64,000 nucleotides of DNA, from assembly GCF_905397285.1 (NCBI RefSeq), contig NZ_CAJPUX010000001.1, forward strand, positions 124,001-188,000, written 5' to 3'. Source of the stretch: Cupriavidus plantarum (lineage in GTDB: Bacteria > Pseudomonadota > Gammaproteobacteria > Burkholderiales > Burkholderiaceae). Below, in pieces: positions 35,944 to 45,672 of this stretch. Position 1 is the first letter of the stretch. Each line of letters opens with the position of its first letter. The notes below the pieces were generated by a model that had not been told where the DNA came from, ran no database searches, and was given only the letters and a program-made list of their open reading frames with translations. The translations under genes and the position numbers were made by a program.

Positions 35944-36800
35944 TACGCTTTGCTGTACACGTAAGCCCCACGCCCGGTCTTGCGACCGAGGTATCCGGCG
36001 GCGACCATCTCGCGCAACAGCATCGCCGGCCGATACTTCGGATCGGCGAATTCGGTGTACAGCACCTCCATCACCGCGAGCATCGTATCGAGGCCGATCA
36101 TGTCGGCCAGCGCCAGCGGGCCGATCGGATGATTGCAGCCGAGCTTCATCCCTTCGTCGATCTCCTCGGCCGATGCCAGGCCTTCCCCGAGCACGCAGAA
36201 CGCCTCGTTGATCATCGGGCAGAGGATGCGGTTCACGACGAATCCCGGGCTGTTCTTCACCGTGATCGGATACTTGCCGAGGCGCTTCGCGAGGTCTTCC
36301 ACGGCCGCATGCGTGGCATCGCTCGTTGCAAGACCGCGGATCAGTTCGACCAGCGCCATCATGGGCACCGGGTTGAAGAAATGCATGCCGATGAAGCGAT
36401 CGGCGCGCGCCGTCGCGGCGGCGAGCTTCGTGATCGAGATCGACGACGTGTTCGATGCGATGATCACGCCGTCGCCGACCAGCGCGTCGATCTGCTTCAG
36501 GATCTTGACCTTGAGCTCGTGGTTCTCGGTGGCCGCCTCGATCACGATGTCGGCGCGCTTGAGGTCATCGTAGGCAGTGCTGCCCTGGATGCGCGACAGC
36601 GCCGCGGTCTTGTCGGCCTCCGTCGCCTTTTCCTTCTTGATCAGCCGGTCCAGGCTGCCCGCCACGGTGGCGATGCCTTTCTGCACGGCCGCGTCATTGA
36701 TGTCGACCATCACCACATCGAGTCCCGCCACCGCGCATGCCTGCGCGATACCGTTGCCCATGGTGCCGGCACCGACGATGCCCACTGTCTTGATCTGCAT
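35943..36800 (-). CDS. 3-hydroxybutyryl-CoA dehydrogenase
   Basis: This 285-residue enzyme oxidises (S)-3-hydroxybutyryl-CoA or related 3-hydroxyacyl-CoA. The NAD site VGIVGAGTMGNGIAQ starts at residue 6. The catalytic His is in RFIGMHFFNPVPMMALVE, and SPGFVVNRIL and NHPIGPLALADMIGLD complete the family pattern. It is a stand-alone short form, not fused to enoyl-CoA hydratase. It could serve acetoacetate/PHB or phenylacetate degradation (PaaH type). The HIT-protein gene lies 43 bp upstream on the same strand. Confidence 0.94.
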   Translation of the reverse strand: MQIKTVGIVGAGTMGNGIAQACAVAGLDVVMVDINDAAVQKGIATVAGSLDRLIKKEKATEADKTAALSRIQGSTAYDDLKRADIVIEAATENHELKVKILKQIDALVGDGVIIASNTSSISITKLAAATARADRFIGMHFFNPVPMMALVELIRGLATSDATHAAVEDLAKRLGKYPITVKNSPGFVVNRILCPMINEAFCVLGEGLASAEEIDEGMKLGCNHPIGPLALADMIGLDTMLAVMEVLYTEFADPKYRPAMLLREMVAAGYLGRKTGRGAYVYSKA

Positions 36801-36843
36801 GTTGGATCCCTTCGATGAATGGATGCGCGTGTCGATCGTGGCG

Positions 36844-37290
36844 TCAGCCGTTCAGTTCCGACAACGCGGTGATGAGTCGTTGCGCGTGGTCCTTCAGCAC
36901 GTCCGCTTCCTGCTGTTCGCGCGCATGGCGGCGGAACGACTGGTCCGTGTAGCGCGGCAGCACGTGGAAATGGATATGCGGCACGGTCTGGCCCGCGGCC
37001 TCGCCGTTGAACTGCGTGACGAGCAGGCCGTCCGGCGAGAATGCCTTGTTCACCGCCCGCGCGATGCGCTGCGTGGTGTGGATCGCGGCGGCGGCGGCTT
37101 CCGGCGAGAGGGTCAGGATGTCGGGCGCGCCTTCCTTCGGCACCACGAGCGTGTGGCCGTCGGCCTGCGGCATGATGTCCATGAATGCGATGGTGTGCGC
37201 GTCTTCATAGACCTTGTAGCAGGGCAGTTCGCCGCGCAGGATGCGCGCGAAGATGTTGGCGGCGTTGTATTCAGGGGATTGGTAAGACAT
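36844..37290 (-). CDS. HIT-family nucleotide hydrolase (HinT-like)
   Basis: This 148-residue histidine-triad protein has the HIT signature VPHIHFHVLPRY near residue 100 and the N-terminal NIFARILRGELPCYKVYE. HinT-like enzymes hydrolyse AMP-lysine or AMP-amine conjugates. A charged C-terminal helix (DQSFRRHAREQQEADVL) extends beyond the minimal HinT. It probably shares a transcript with the dehydrogenase gene. Confidence 0.92.
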   Translation of the reverse strand: MSYQSPEYNAANIFARILRGELPCYKVYEDAHTIAFMDIMPQADGHTLVVPKEGAPDILTLSPEAAAAAIHTTQRIARAVNKAFSPDGLLVTQFNGEAAGQTVPHIHFHVLPRYTDQSFRRHAREQQEADVLKDHAQRLITALSELNG

Positions 37291-37369
37291 GGCAATCTCG
37301 TGACGGGTTCATGGCAGGGGGCGCAGCCTTCGAGTGTAGCGCAGCGCTCCCCTTGCCGAAACCCGCCTT

Positions 37370-40300
37370 TTACATGTTGCGGCGATATTGTCCGCCCACC
37401 TCGAACAGCGCATGCGTGATCTGGCCAAGCGAGCACACGCGCACGGCGTCCATCAGCACGGCGAACACGTTGCGGTTCTCGATGACGGCTTCACGCAGCT
37501 GCTGAAGCATCGCGGGCGCGTCGGCGGCGTGGTCGCGCTGGAAGGCCTCGAGCCGCCGCAGCTGGCTCTGCTTCTCTTCCTCGCTCGATCGCGCGAGTTC
37601 GATGGTCTGCGGCACGGGGTCCGATTCCGGATTGCGGAACGTGTTGACGCCGATGATTGGCAGCGTGCCGTCGTGCTTGAGCTGCTCGTAGTAGAGCGAC
37701 TCCTCCTGGATCTTGCCGCGCTGATAGCCCGTCTCCATCGCGCCGAGCACGCCGCCGCGCTCGGCGATGCGCTCGAACTCGCGCAGCACCGCCTCCTCGA
37801 CGAGGTCCGTGAGTTCCTCGATCAGGAACGCGCCCTGATTCGGGTTCTCGCACTTGGCCACGCCCCACTCGCGATTGATGATGAGCTGAATCGCGAGCGC
37901 GCGGCGCACGGATTCTCCCGTTGGCGTGGTAATGGCCTCGTCGTACGCGTTGGTGTGCAGCGAATTGCAGTTGTCGTAGATGGCGATCAACGCCTGCAAC
38001 GTGGTGCGGATATCGTTGAAGTCGATCTCCTGCGCATGCAGCGATCGGCCCGAGGTCTGGATGTGGTACTTGAGCTTCTGGCTGCGCTCGTTCGCGCCGT
38101 ACTTGTCCCGCATCGTCACGGCCCAGATGCGGCGCGCGACGCGGCCCAGTACGCTGTACTCGGGGTCCATGCCGTTGGAGAAGAAGAACGACAGGTTCGG
38201 CGCGAAGTCGTCGATATGCATGCCACGCGCGAGGTACGCCTCGACATACGTGAAGCCGTTGGACAGCGTGAAGGCAAGCTGCGAGATCGGATTCGCGCCG
38301 GCCTCGGCGATGTGATATCCGGAGATCGACACCGAATAGAAATTGCGCACCTGATGGTGGACAAAGTACTCCTGGATGTCGCCCATCACCTTCAGCGAAA
38401 ACTCGGTGGAAAAGATGCAGGTGTTCTGGCCCTGATCCTCCTTGAGGATGTCCGCCTGCACCGTGCCGCGCACGTTCTGCAGCACCCAGGCGCGGATCTT
38501 CGCTTCCTCGTCGGCCGTGGGCTCGCGCGCGTTGTCGGCGCGGAAGCGCTCGAGCTGCTGGTCGATGGCCGTGTTCATGAACATCGCCAGCAGCGTCGGG
38601 GCGGGCCCGTTGATCGTCATCGACACCGAAGTGCTCGGGCTCGTGAGGTCGAAGCCGTCGTAGAGCACCTTCATGTCGTCGAGCGTGGCGATGGACACGC
38701 CCGAATTGCCGACCTTGCCGTAGATGTCCGGCCGCAGATGCGGGTCCTCGCCATACAGCGTGACGGAGTCGAACGCGGTGGACAGCCGCTTGGCGTCCAT
38801 GCCTTCCGAGACCAGCTTGAAGCGGCGGTTCGTGCGGAAGGCGTCGCCCTCGCCGGCAAACATGCGCGTCGGGTCCTCGTTCTCGCGCTTGAACGCAAAG
38901 ACGCCCGCCGTGTACGGAAAACTGCCCGGCACGTTCTCGCGCATGAGCCAGCGCAGCACCTCGCCGTCGTCCTCGAAGCGCGGCAGCACGACCTTGCGGA
39001 TCTTGGTGCCGGACAGTGTCGTTGTGACGAGGGCCGTGCGAATCTCCTTGTCCCGGATCTTCACGACGTACTCGTCGCCACTGTAGGCCGCGCGCATCTG
39101 CGGCCACATCGCGAGAAGCTTGCGTTCGACCGCGCCCATGGCGGCATCGCGTTCCGCCGCAAGCGCAACGAGGCGATCATCGCCGTTCCCGCTTTCGGAG
39201 GCCGTGAGCATGCGATGCGCCTCGCGCAGCTGCTGCCGTTCGCGGGCCAGCCGCGACTGCTCGGCCACGCGCCGGTGATAGCCCCGCACGCTGTCGGCAA
39301 TCTCGGCAAGGTAACGGTTGCGTGCCGGCGGCACAATCACGTTCTGACCCGTCGAGATGCGTCCCGCCGGCTTCGGCAGCGTGCCGGCCGAGGGTGCCGG
39401 CAACCCGTGCGCGGCCAGCGCTTCGCGCAGGCCCTGATAGAGCATCGTCACGCCGTCGTCATTGAAGCGCGACGCCTGCGTGCCATAAACGGGCATTTCG
39501 TCGGGCTTCGCATGCCACTGCTCACGATTGCGCTGCACCTGCTTGGCCACATCGCGCCACGCGTCCTGCGCGCCCTTGCGGTCGAACTTGTTGATCGCGA
39601 CGAAGTCCGCGAAGTCGAGCATGTCGATCTTCTCGAGCTGGCTCGCGGCGCCGAACTCGGGCGTCATCACATAGAGTGACAGATCCACGTGGGGCACGAT
39701 CGCCGCGTCGCCCTGGCCGATGCCGGACGTCTCCACGATCACGAGGTCGAAGCCCGCCACGCGGCACGCCGCCACCACGTCGGGCAGCGCCTGAGAAATC
39801 TCGGAGCCCGCGTCGCGCGTGGCCAGCGAACGCATGAAGATGTTCGGATGGTCGATGGCATTCATGCGAATGCGATCGCCGAGCAGCGCGCCGCCGGATT
39901 TACGGCGCGACGGGTCGATCGAAATCACGGCGATCGACAGCGCGTCCCGCTCGTCGAGGCGGAAGCGGCGAATCAGTTCGTCGGTCAGCGACGATTTGCC
40001 GGCGCCACCCGTACCCGTAATGCCAAGCACGGGGACCTTCGCGGCCTTCGCCTGCGTGTGCATGGCGCTGACCAGCGCCGGATCGGCCTTGCCGTTTTCC
40101 AGCGCGGTGATCAGTTGCGACAGCGCGCGGCGGTCGCCCGCCTGAACGCCGTCGAGCGTGGTGGGCGCATAGCGCGTGAGGTCGATATCGCAGCGCTGGA
40201 CCATGTCGGCGATCATGCCGGCGAGGCCGAGGCGCTGTCCGTCTTCGGGGCTGTAGATGCGCGCGACGCCGTACGCCTGGAGCGCGCGGATTTCTTCGGG

Positions 40301-40663
40301 CACGATCACGCCGCCGCCGCCGCCGAATACCTGGATGTGTTCGCCGCCATGCTCGCGCAAGAGGTCGATCATGTACTGGAAGTACTCGACGTGCCCGCCC
40401 TGATAGCTCGAGATCGCGATGCCCTGCGCGTCTTCCTGCAGCGCGGCGTTCACCACTTCCCGCACCGAGCGGTTGTGGCCGAGGTGGATCACCTCGCAGC
40501 CATGCGATTGCAGGATGCGCCGCATGATGTTGATCGACGCGTCGTGGCCATCGAACAGCGAAGCCGCCGTGACGAAGCGCACCTTGTTGGCCGGGGTCCG
40601 GCTGGCATCCTGCGCGGACGCGGGCTGGGCCGCCGTCCTGCTGACATCCGAAAGATCAGTCAT
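37370..40663 (-). CDS. icmF: Fused isobutyryl-CoA mutase IcmF
   Basis: IcmF interconverts isobutyryl-CoA and n-butyryl-CoA with adenosylcobalamin and joins the mutase with its own G-protein chaperone. The 1097-residue protein has a B12-binding domain at about 27-160 ([17 protein letters not shown]; His40 is the cobalt ligand). The MeaI-type GTPase follows, with Walker [13 protein letters not shown] (214-225) and NKFD. The TIM-barrel mutase domain fills the C-terminal half ([20 protein letters not shown]). The length agrees with the Cupriavidus enzyme. ATG 40663 follows GGAG; an upstream in-frame start at 40711 is unlikely. A LiuR-like palindrome lies about 95 bp upstream. Confidence 0.96.
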   Translation of the reverse strand: MTDLSDVSRTAAQPASAQDASRTPANKVRFVTAASLFDGHDASINIMRRILQSHGCEVIHLGHNRSVREVVNAALQEDAQGIAISSYQGGHVEYFQYMIDLLREHGGEHIQVFGGGGGVIVPEEIRALQAYGVARIYSPEDGQRLGLAGMIADMVQRCDIDLTRYAPTTLDGVQAGDRRALSQLITALENGKADPALVSAMHTQAKAAKVPVLGITGTGGAGKSSLTDELIRRFRLDERDALSIAVISIDPSRRKSGGALLGDRIRMNAIDHPNIFMRSLATRDAGSEISQALPDVVAACRVAGFDLVIVETSGIGQGDAAIVPHVDLSLYVMTPEFGAASQLEKIDMLDFADFVAINKFDRKGAQDAWRDVAKQVQRNREQWHAKPDEMPVYGTQASRFNDDGVTMLYQGLREALAAHGLPAPSAGTLPKPAGRISTGQNVIVPPARNRYLAEIADSVRGYHRRVAEQSRLARERQQLREAHRMLTASESGNGDDRLVALAAERDAAMGAVERKLLAMWPQMRAAYSGDEYVVKIRDKEIRTALVTTTLSGTKIRKVVLPRFEDDGEVLRWLMRENVPGSFPYTAGVFAFKRENEDPTRMFAGEGDAFRTNRRFKLVSEGMDAKRLSTAFDSVTLYGEDPHLRPDIYGKVGNSGVSIATLDDMKVLYDGFDLTSPSTSVSMTINGPAPTLLAMFMNTAIDQQLERFRADNAREPTADEEAKIRAWVLQNVRGTVQADILKEDQGQNTCIFSTEFSLKVMGDIQEYFVHHQVRNFYSVSISGYHIAEAGANPISQLAFTLSNGFTYVEAYLARGMHIDDFAPNLSFFFSNGMDPEYSVLGRVARRIWAVTMRDKYGANERSQKLKYHIQTSGRSLHAQEIDFNDIRTTLQALIAIYDNCNSLHTNAYDEAITTPTGESVRRALAIQLIINREWGVAKCENPNQGAFLIEELTDLVEEAVLREFERIAERGGVLGAMETGYQRGKIQEESLYYEQLKHDGTLPIIGVNTFRNPESDPVPQTIELARSSEEEKQSQLRRLEAFQRDHAADAPAMLQQLREAVIENRNVFAVLMDAVRVCSLGQITHALFEVGGQYRRNM

Positions 40664-40739
40664 GGTCTCCACCGCTCGGTCTGTGACTGGGCAACCGCCG
40701 GCCGGCGACATCTGGGGTCGCTCTGGCCGGGTTCGGTGG

Positions 40740-40776
40740 ATTATATGACGTTACTTGACGCTTACGTAAACGTAAC
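40740..40776 (-). promoter_or_regulatory. icmF promoter -10 and LiuR-like palindrome
   Basis: On the minus strand TATAAT (40745-40740) is preceded by the imperfect palindrome ACGCTTACGTAAACGT (40758-40773), flanked by TTG and AAC. It resembles the operator described for the MerR-family regulator LiuR of branched-chain amino acid degradation. No liuR gene is in the window. Confidence 0.55.
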
Positions 40777-40823
40777 GTTTGGACGGCGCGCAAGTTTTCG
40801 ACTGCCCGCCTGGCGAACGCCGA

Positions 40824-41153
40824 TCACGACACGCGCGGGCAGGCGCCGTAGGCGACCGTGCGCGTCATGCGCGCCACCGCGCGGCGCGCAAGCCGCAGCA
40901 CGCGCCACGTCGACCAGCGCGCGGCGGGCTCCGACAGGACGAAGCGGGCAGGGCCGCCCTCGCCGGACAGCCAGACCATCTCGCCTTCGCGCAATATGTG
41001 CTCGGCGCCCGGCCGGAGCCAGATATCCGCTGGCATGCCTTCCACCGTCAGCCACAGCATGCCCTCCAGCGCCAGCACGCGCTGATCGTGCGCCGCGCGC
41101 CAGTTCACGAGCGCGCCCGGTTCGTTCAATTCGAATGTCCTCAGTTCTCGCAT
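40824..41153 (-). CDS. DUF2917 domain protein
   Basis: This 109-residue protein matches the small DUF2917 family by its pattern: MRELRTFELNEPGALVNWRA, then LALEGMLWLTVEGMPADIWL and REGEMVWLSGEGGPARFVL. The domain looks like a short beta-rich, cupin-like module. The function is unknown. The start is ATG 41153, seven bases after GGAG. It is divergent from a MocR regulator, and the pairing suggests that the regulator controls it. The C-terminus is Arg-rich. Confidence 0.82.
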   Translation of the reverse strand: MRELRTFELNEPGALVNWRAAHDQRVLALEGMLWLTVEGMPADIWLRPGAEHILREGEMVWLSGEGGPARFVLSEPAARWSTWRVLRLARRAVARMTRTVAYGACPRVS

Positions 41154-41232
41154 GGCCAATCTCCTTCTGCAGCCAAGGCGCCGCGACAGCGGAGCCATGC
41201 TGCCATTATTCATGGCCTGCACTACAATCCCA

Positions 41233-41268
41233 TGTACAGTTCCGAACAGTTTTAGATGCACTGTTCAG
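41233..41268. promoter_or_regulatory. Repeated half-sites before the second MocR gene
   Basis: TGTACAGTTC (41233-41242), CGAACAGT (41243-41250) and ACTGTTCAG (41260-41268) are related half-sites in direct and inverted order. A TACAAT at 41223 may be the -10 of the regulator gene. The arrangement suits autoregulation by a MocR protein. Confidence 0.5.
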
Positions 41269-41316
41269 TAGTTTTCTCTGACAGTTGATGTGCTGGACGA
41301 CAAAGCAAGGGGATTC

Positions 41317-42720
41317 ATGAAGCTGACGCTCGACGCCACGACCGGCGTGCCGCTGACCGAACAGATCGTCAACGCGGTCCGCGCGTGGATCGGCTCGCGC
41401 GAAGCGCGGCCCGGCGCCAAGCTGCCGTCGATCCGCCAGCTTGCCGCCGACCACGGCATCAGCCGCTTTCCGGTCATCGAAGCCTACGATCGCCTTGTGT
41501 CGCAGGGGCTGCTGGACTCGCGGCAGGGCTCCGGCTTCTATGTCGCGGACAGCCCGCTCTCCGGCCGCGCGATGCGCGGCTGGTCCGATCCCAGCCTCGC
41601 CGAGGATCTGTCGGACCACATCATCGAGCAGTTCCATCACCCCTACGGCAGGCTCAAGCTCGCGGGCGGCTTCGTCCCCGAGTCGTGGCGCGACATCGAC
41701 GGACTGACCGCGGCCATCCGCCACGTCTCGCGGCACGATGTCGACAGCCTCATCCATTACGCAACGCCGCTGGGCCTGCCCGAACTGCGCCAGCACGTGC
41801 TGAACCGCGTGCGGCAGGTGGGCGTCGAGGCCGAGATTTCGCAGGTGCTGATCACGAATGGCGCGAGCCAGGCGATGGACCTCGTGGTGCGTCATCTGCT
41901 GAAGCCCGGCGACACCGTGTTCGTCGAAGATCCTGGCTACTACAACCTGTTCGGCCTGCTCCGGCTTCATGGCGTCAAGCTGGTCGGCGTGCCGCAGACG
42001 CCGGACGGTCCCGATCCCGACGCGGCGGAGGCGCTGCTCCGCGAGCACAAGCCCAAGCTGTTCTTCACCAACAGCATCCTGCAGAACCCGACCGGCTCGA
42101 CGCTCGCGCCGCGCGTCGCGTTCCGGCTGCTCGAGCTCGCGCGCAGGCACGACTTCCGCTTCGTCGAGGACGACATCTTCTCGGACTTCCAGACGCAGTT
42201 CACCGATCGGCTCGCCACGCTCGACCAGCTCGAGCACGTGATCTATATCGGCGGATTCTCGAAGACCATCTCCGCCGCGCTACGCGTGGGATACGTCGTC
42301 GCGAGCAAGCCGCTGATCAAGGCGCTCGCCGATGTGAAGGTGCTCACAAGCGTGGCGGGGTCCTATTTCGCGGAAGCCGTCACGGCCTGCCTGCTGGAGC
42401 GCGGCTCGTATCGCAAGTACGTGGACCGCCTGCGGCTGCGCACGCGCGAGGTCACCGCGCATGCGGTGGACACACTTGCCGACTGCGGCTGGGAAGTATT
42501 CTGCGAACCGGCGGGCGGCAACTTCCTGTGGACGCGCCCGCGGGGCATCGAGGACTCGCGCGAACTGCTGGCGATCGGCGAGCGGCATGAGGTGAAGATC
42601 GCGCCGGGCAATTTCTTCCGGCCCGGTGGCGAAACGACGCCATGGGTGCGCGTGAATTCGGCGTACGTGAGCGAACCGCGCGCGCTGGCGTTCCTGCGCG
42701 AGGCGGGCGGCAAGCGCTGA
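41317..42720 (+). CDS. MocR-type regulator (GntR domain fused to aminotransferase fold)
   Basis: This 467-residue protein has a GntR winged helix at about 5-75 (LTEQIVNAVRAWIGSREARP, SIRQLAADHGISRFPVIEAY). A PLP-dependent aminotransferase-like domain follows (LQNPTGSTLAP, EDDIFSDFQ, GGFSKTISAALRVGYVV). The ATG at 41317 has AAGGGGATTC before it; a GTG at 41290 is an alternative. It is divergent from the DUF2917 gene, with half-sites between them. Its target beyond that gene is unknown. Confidence 0.9.
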   Translation: MKLTLDATTGVPLTEQIVNAVRAWIGSREARPGAKLPSIRQLAADHGISRFPVIEAYDRLVSQGLLDSRQGSGFYVADSPLSGRAMRGWSDPSLAEDLSDHIIEQFHHPYGRLKLAGGFVPESWRDIDGLTAAIRHVSRHDVDSLIHYATPLGLPELRQHVLNRVRQVGVEAEISQVLITNGASQAMDLVVRHLLKPGDTVFVEDPGYYNLFGLLRLHGVKLVGVPQTPDGPDPDAAEALLREHKPKLFFTNSILQNPTGSTLAPRVAFRLLELARRHDFRFVEDDIFSDFQTQFTDRLATLDQLEHVIYIGGFSKTISAALRVGYVVASKPLIKALADVKVLTSVAGSYFAEAVTACLLERGSYRKYVDRLRLRTREVTAHAVDTLADCGWEVFCEPAGGNFLWTRPRGIEDSRELLAIGERHEVKIAPGNFFRPGGETTPWVRVNSAYVSEPRALAFLREAGGKR

Positions 42721-42755
42721 GCGCCTCGAGCGCCTTGAGCGCGCCGAGGGTGCGT

Positions 42756-43436
42756 CTACTCGCCGTACTGCCGTAGCCCTTCCAGATCCAGTACCTCGAT
42801 CACGCCATAGTCCACCCGCACGAGCCCCTGCTGCTCGAGTACCTTGAGCGCCTGGTTCGCGCGCTGCCGCGAGATGCCCGCGAGCAGGCCGATCTCCTCC
42901 TGCGAGATCTCGATCGTGTTGCCGAGGCCCGGATAGAGCTGCTCGTTGAACAGGGACGACACCGCGCGCGCGACGCGCGAGTCGATGTCTAGCAGCCGTT
43001 CGTATTCCACGGCGGCGATGAACTGCCCAAGCCGCTCGTTGAACTGCGTCAGCAGGAAGCGCGTGAACGGCAGGCTCGTTTCAAGCAGCCATTGGAACGT
43101 CTCGCGCGGAATGAAGGCGATGCGCGAGCGGCGCAGGGCCATCACGTCGTACTTCCGTACTTCCGACTTGAGCACGGCGCCTTCGCCGAACCAGCCGCCG
43201 GTGGGCACGCCCGTGAAGGTCACCGACTTGCCCGATGGCGAAACGGTCGTGATCTTGACGATGCCCTCGACCACGCCGAGCCAGTGTTCGGCCATATCGC
43301 CCTTGTGCACGACGTAGTCGCCCTGTTCGTACTCGCGCACCACTGTCACGGCGCGGACATGTTCGCGCTGTGCCGCGCTCAGATCGCGGGCCCATACGCA
43401 GCGGTCGATCAAATCGTTGGTGCTGACATTCTGCAT
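42756..43436 (-). CDS. Crp/Fnr-family transcriptional regulator
   Basis: This 226-residue regulator has an N-terminal cyclic-nucleotide-type beta-roll (YEQGDYVVHKGDMAEHWLGV, PTGGWFGEGAVL), a dimer helix and a C-terminal HTH (ISQEEIGLLAGISRQRANQAL). The four-Cys cluster of Fnr is absent, so it is not an oxygen-sensing Fnr. It is divergent from the acyl-CoA ligase/ABC operon with 238 bp between and is a candidate regulator of it. Confidence 0.9.
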   Translation of the reverse strand: MQNVSTNDLIDRCVWARDLSAAQREHVRAVTVVREYEQGDYVVHKGDMAEHWLGVVEGIVKITTVSPSGKSVTFTGVPTGGWFGEGAVLKSEVRKYDVMALRRSRIAFIPRETFQWLLETSLPFTRFLLTQFNERLGQFIAAVEYERLLDIDSRVARAVSSLFNEQLYPGLGNTIEISQEEIGLLAGISRQRANQALKVLEQQGLVRVDYGVIEVLDLEGLRQYGE

Positions 43437-43674
43437 CGGCGCGGCTCTCCCGTAGGGATTAACCCGAGATTGTCACCGGCGCGACAACCCCGCCAAATTC
43501 CATGGGCTATCGTACCGATACATCACAGGGACAGCGGGGCGCGTGCCAGACAGGACAAGGCACGGCGGGCAATTGATGCGGTGCGGCAGAGCGCACGGCA
43601 TCGCCCAGTATAGCCACCGCGCCAATGGCTTGATACCCGGGCGTGCCCCCACAGGCGGCACAGGAGGTGAAGCG

Positions 43675-45654
43675 ATGCAGCAGTCGTTTGCAGCGACGCC
43701 GTCGGCGGCGACCTTCCCGCGATTACTGCTGGAGCACGCGCGGCAACGCCCGTCGCATCCGGCCTATCGCGAGAAGGACCTCGGCATCTGGCAGACCCAC
43801 GACTGGGCCCAGGTGGCGCGGGAGGTGCGCGAAGTTGCGTGCGGTCTCGCCGCGCTGGGCTTCAAGCGGGGCATGAACCTCGCGGTGATCGGCGACAACC
43901 GGCCGCGTCTCTACTGGGCCATGACCGCCGCGCAGGCGCTCGGCGGCGTGCCCGTGCCGCTTTATCAGGACGCGATCGCCAACGAGATGGTCTATGTGCT
44001 CGACGACGCGGAGATCGACTTCGCTGTCGTCGAGGACCAGGAGCAGGTCGACAAGCTGCTGGAAGTCGAGGCGCAGCTCGCCGCCCGCGGCCGCGCCGTG
44101 CGGCATCTGATCTACGAAGACACGCGCGGCCTGCGCGACTACGATCATCCGTCGCTGCTGTCGTACGAACGCCTGCAGGAAATCGGGCGGGAATACGATG
44201 CCACGCATCCCGGCTTGTTCGACGAAGCGGTGGCCGCGGGCCAGCCCGGCGATACCGCGATCATCCTCTATACGTCCGGTACCACGGGCAAGCCGAAGGG
44301 CGTGTGCCACGCGCATGAAGGGCTGATCGGCGCCGCGCAAAACGGCTGCGGGTTCGACGGACTCGGTCCCGGCGACGACGTGCTGTCATACCTGCCGATG
44401 GCATGGGTCGGCGACAACCTGTTCTCGTACGCGCAGGCCATGGTGGCGGGCTTCACGGTCAACTGCCCGGAGTCGCGCGAGACGGTGATGACCGATCTGC
44501 GCGAGATCGGCCCGACGTACTACTTCGCGCCGCCGCGCATCTACGAAGGTCTGCTCACGCAGGTGATGATCCGCATGGAAGATGCGGGGTGGATCAAGCG
44601 CAAGCTGTTCCACTGGGCGATGGCCGTCGCGCGCCGCTGCGGCGCCGACCTGCTGGACGGCCGTGCCGTCGCGCTGGCCGATCGGCTGCGTTATGCGGTG
44701 GGCGCGGTGCTGATCTACGGTCCGCTACGCAACGTGCTGGGCATGAGCCGCATCCGCGTCGCCTACACCGCCGGCGAGGCGATCGGTCCCGACCTGTTCC
44801 GCTTCTACCGCTCGATCGGCGTGAACCTCAAGCAGTTCTATGGGCAGACCGAGACCTGCGCCTACGTGTGCCTGCAGCCCGACGGACAGGTGAAGTTCGA
44901 TTCCGTGGGACCGGCGGCGCCCGGCATGGAGATCCGCATCGCCGAGAACGGCGAGGTGCTCGTGCGCGGCGTGGGCCTGCTCAAGGAGTATTACAAGCGC
45001 GCCGACGCCACGCGGGAGGCGATCAACGACGAAGGCTATTTCATGACCGGCGACGCCGGCGTGATCGACGCCGACGGCCACCTGAAGATCATCGACCGCG
45101 CGAAGGACGTCGGCAAGCTCGCCGACGGCTCGATGTTCGCGCCGAAGTACATCGAGAACAAGCTCAAGTTCTTTCCGTACATCAAGGAGGCGGTGGCCTT
45201 CGGCGCCGGACGCGAACACGTCTGCGCCTTCATCAATATCGACTTCGACGCGGTCGGGAACTGGGCCGAACGGCGCCATCTGCCGTATGCAGGCTACGTC
45301 GATCTCGCGGGACAGCCGGATGTGATCGCCATGATCGCGGAATGCGTCGCGCAGGTGAATGCGGACCTTGCCGCCGATCCGATGCTGGCGGGCTCGCAGA
45401 TCGCGCGCTTCCTGATCCTGCACAAGGAACTGGACCCTGACGACGATGAGCTCACGCGCACGCGCAAGGTGCGCCGCGGGTTCATCGCGGAGAAGTATGC
45501 GGTGCTCGTCGATGCGCTCTATGCGGGCGTGCCGGAGCAGTTCATCGAGACGCGCGTCAAGTTCGAGGACGGACGCGAGGGCAGCGTGTCGGCGACGCTG
45601 AAACTGGTGGAGGCCAAACGGCTTCCGCCCGGCGTCGCCACGCGCGCAGCCTAA
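43675..45654 (+). CDS. Long-chain-type AMP-dependent acyl-CoA ligase
   Basis: This 659-residue ANL-family ligase forms acyl-CoA from acid, ATP and CoA. The P-loop ILYTSGTTGKPKGVCH is near residues 199-213, followed by YGQTETCAYV and YFMTGDAGVIDADG. AGGAGGTG lies six bases before the ATG, a strong ribosome site. It is the first of seven same-strand genes and precedes a complete branched-chain-type importer. The cluster would import and activate a hydrophobic or aromatic acid. The substrate cannot be fixed from sequence. Confidence 0.92.
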   Translation: MQQSFAATPSAATFPRLLLEHARQRPSHPAYREKDLGIWQTHDWAQVAREVREVACGLAALGFKRGMNLAVIGDNRPRLYWAMTAAQALGGVPVPLYQDAIANEMVYVLDDAEIDFAVVEDQEQVDKLLEVEAQLAARGRAVRHLIYEDTRGLRDYDHPSLLSYERLQEIGREYDATHPGLFDEAVAAGQPGDTAIILYTSGTTGKPKGVCHAHEGLIGAAQNGCGFDGLGPGDDVLSYLPMAWVGDNLFSYAQAMVAGFTVNCPESRETVMTDLREIGPTYYFAPPRIYEGLLTQVMIRMEDAGWIKRKLFHWAMAVARRCGADLLDGRAVALADRLRYAVGAVLIYGPLRNVLGMSRIRVAYTAGEAIGPDLFRFYRSIGVNLKQFYGQTETCAYVCLQPDGQVKFDSVGPAAPGMEIRIAENGEVLVRGVGLLKEYYKRADATREAINDEGYFMTGDAGVIDADGHLKIIDRAKDVGKLADGSMFAPKYIENKLKFFPYIKEAVAFGAGREHVCAFINIDFDAVGNWAERRHLPYAGYVDLAGQPDVIAMIAECVAQVNADLAADPMLAGSQIARFLILHKELDPDDDELTRTRKVRRGFIAEKYAVLVDALYAGVPEQFIETRVKFEDGREGSVSATLKLVEAKRLPPGVATRAA

Positions 45655-45672
45655 CCCGACCGGAGCGACGGC

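Noticed and set aside
37388..39679. 763-codon open frame on the plus strand opposite icmF
   Set aside because: Antisense shadow; IcmF motifs are continuous on the minus strand.
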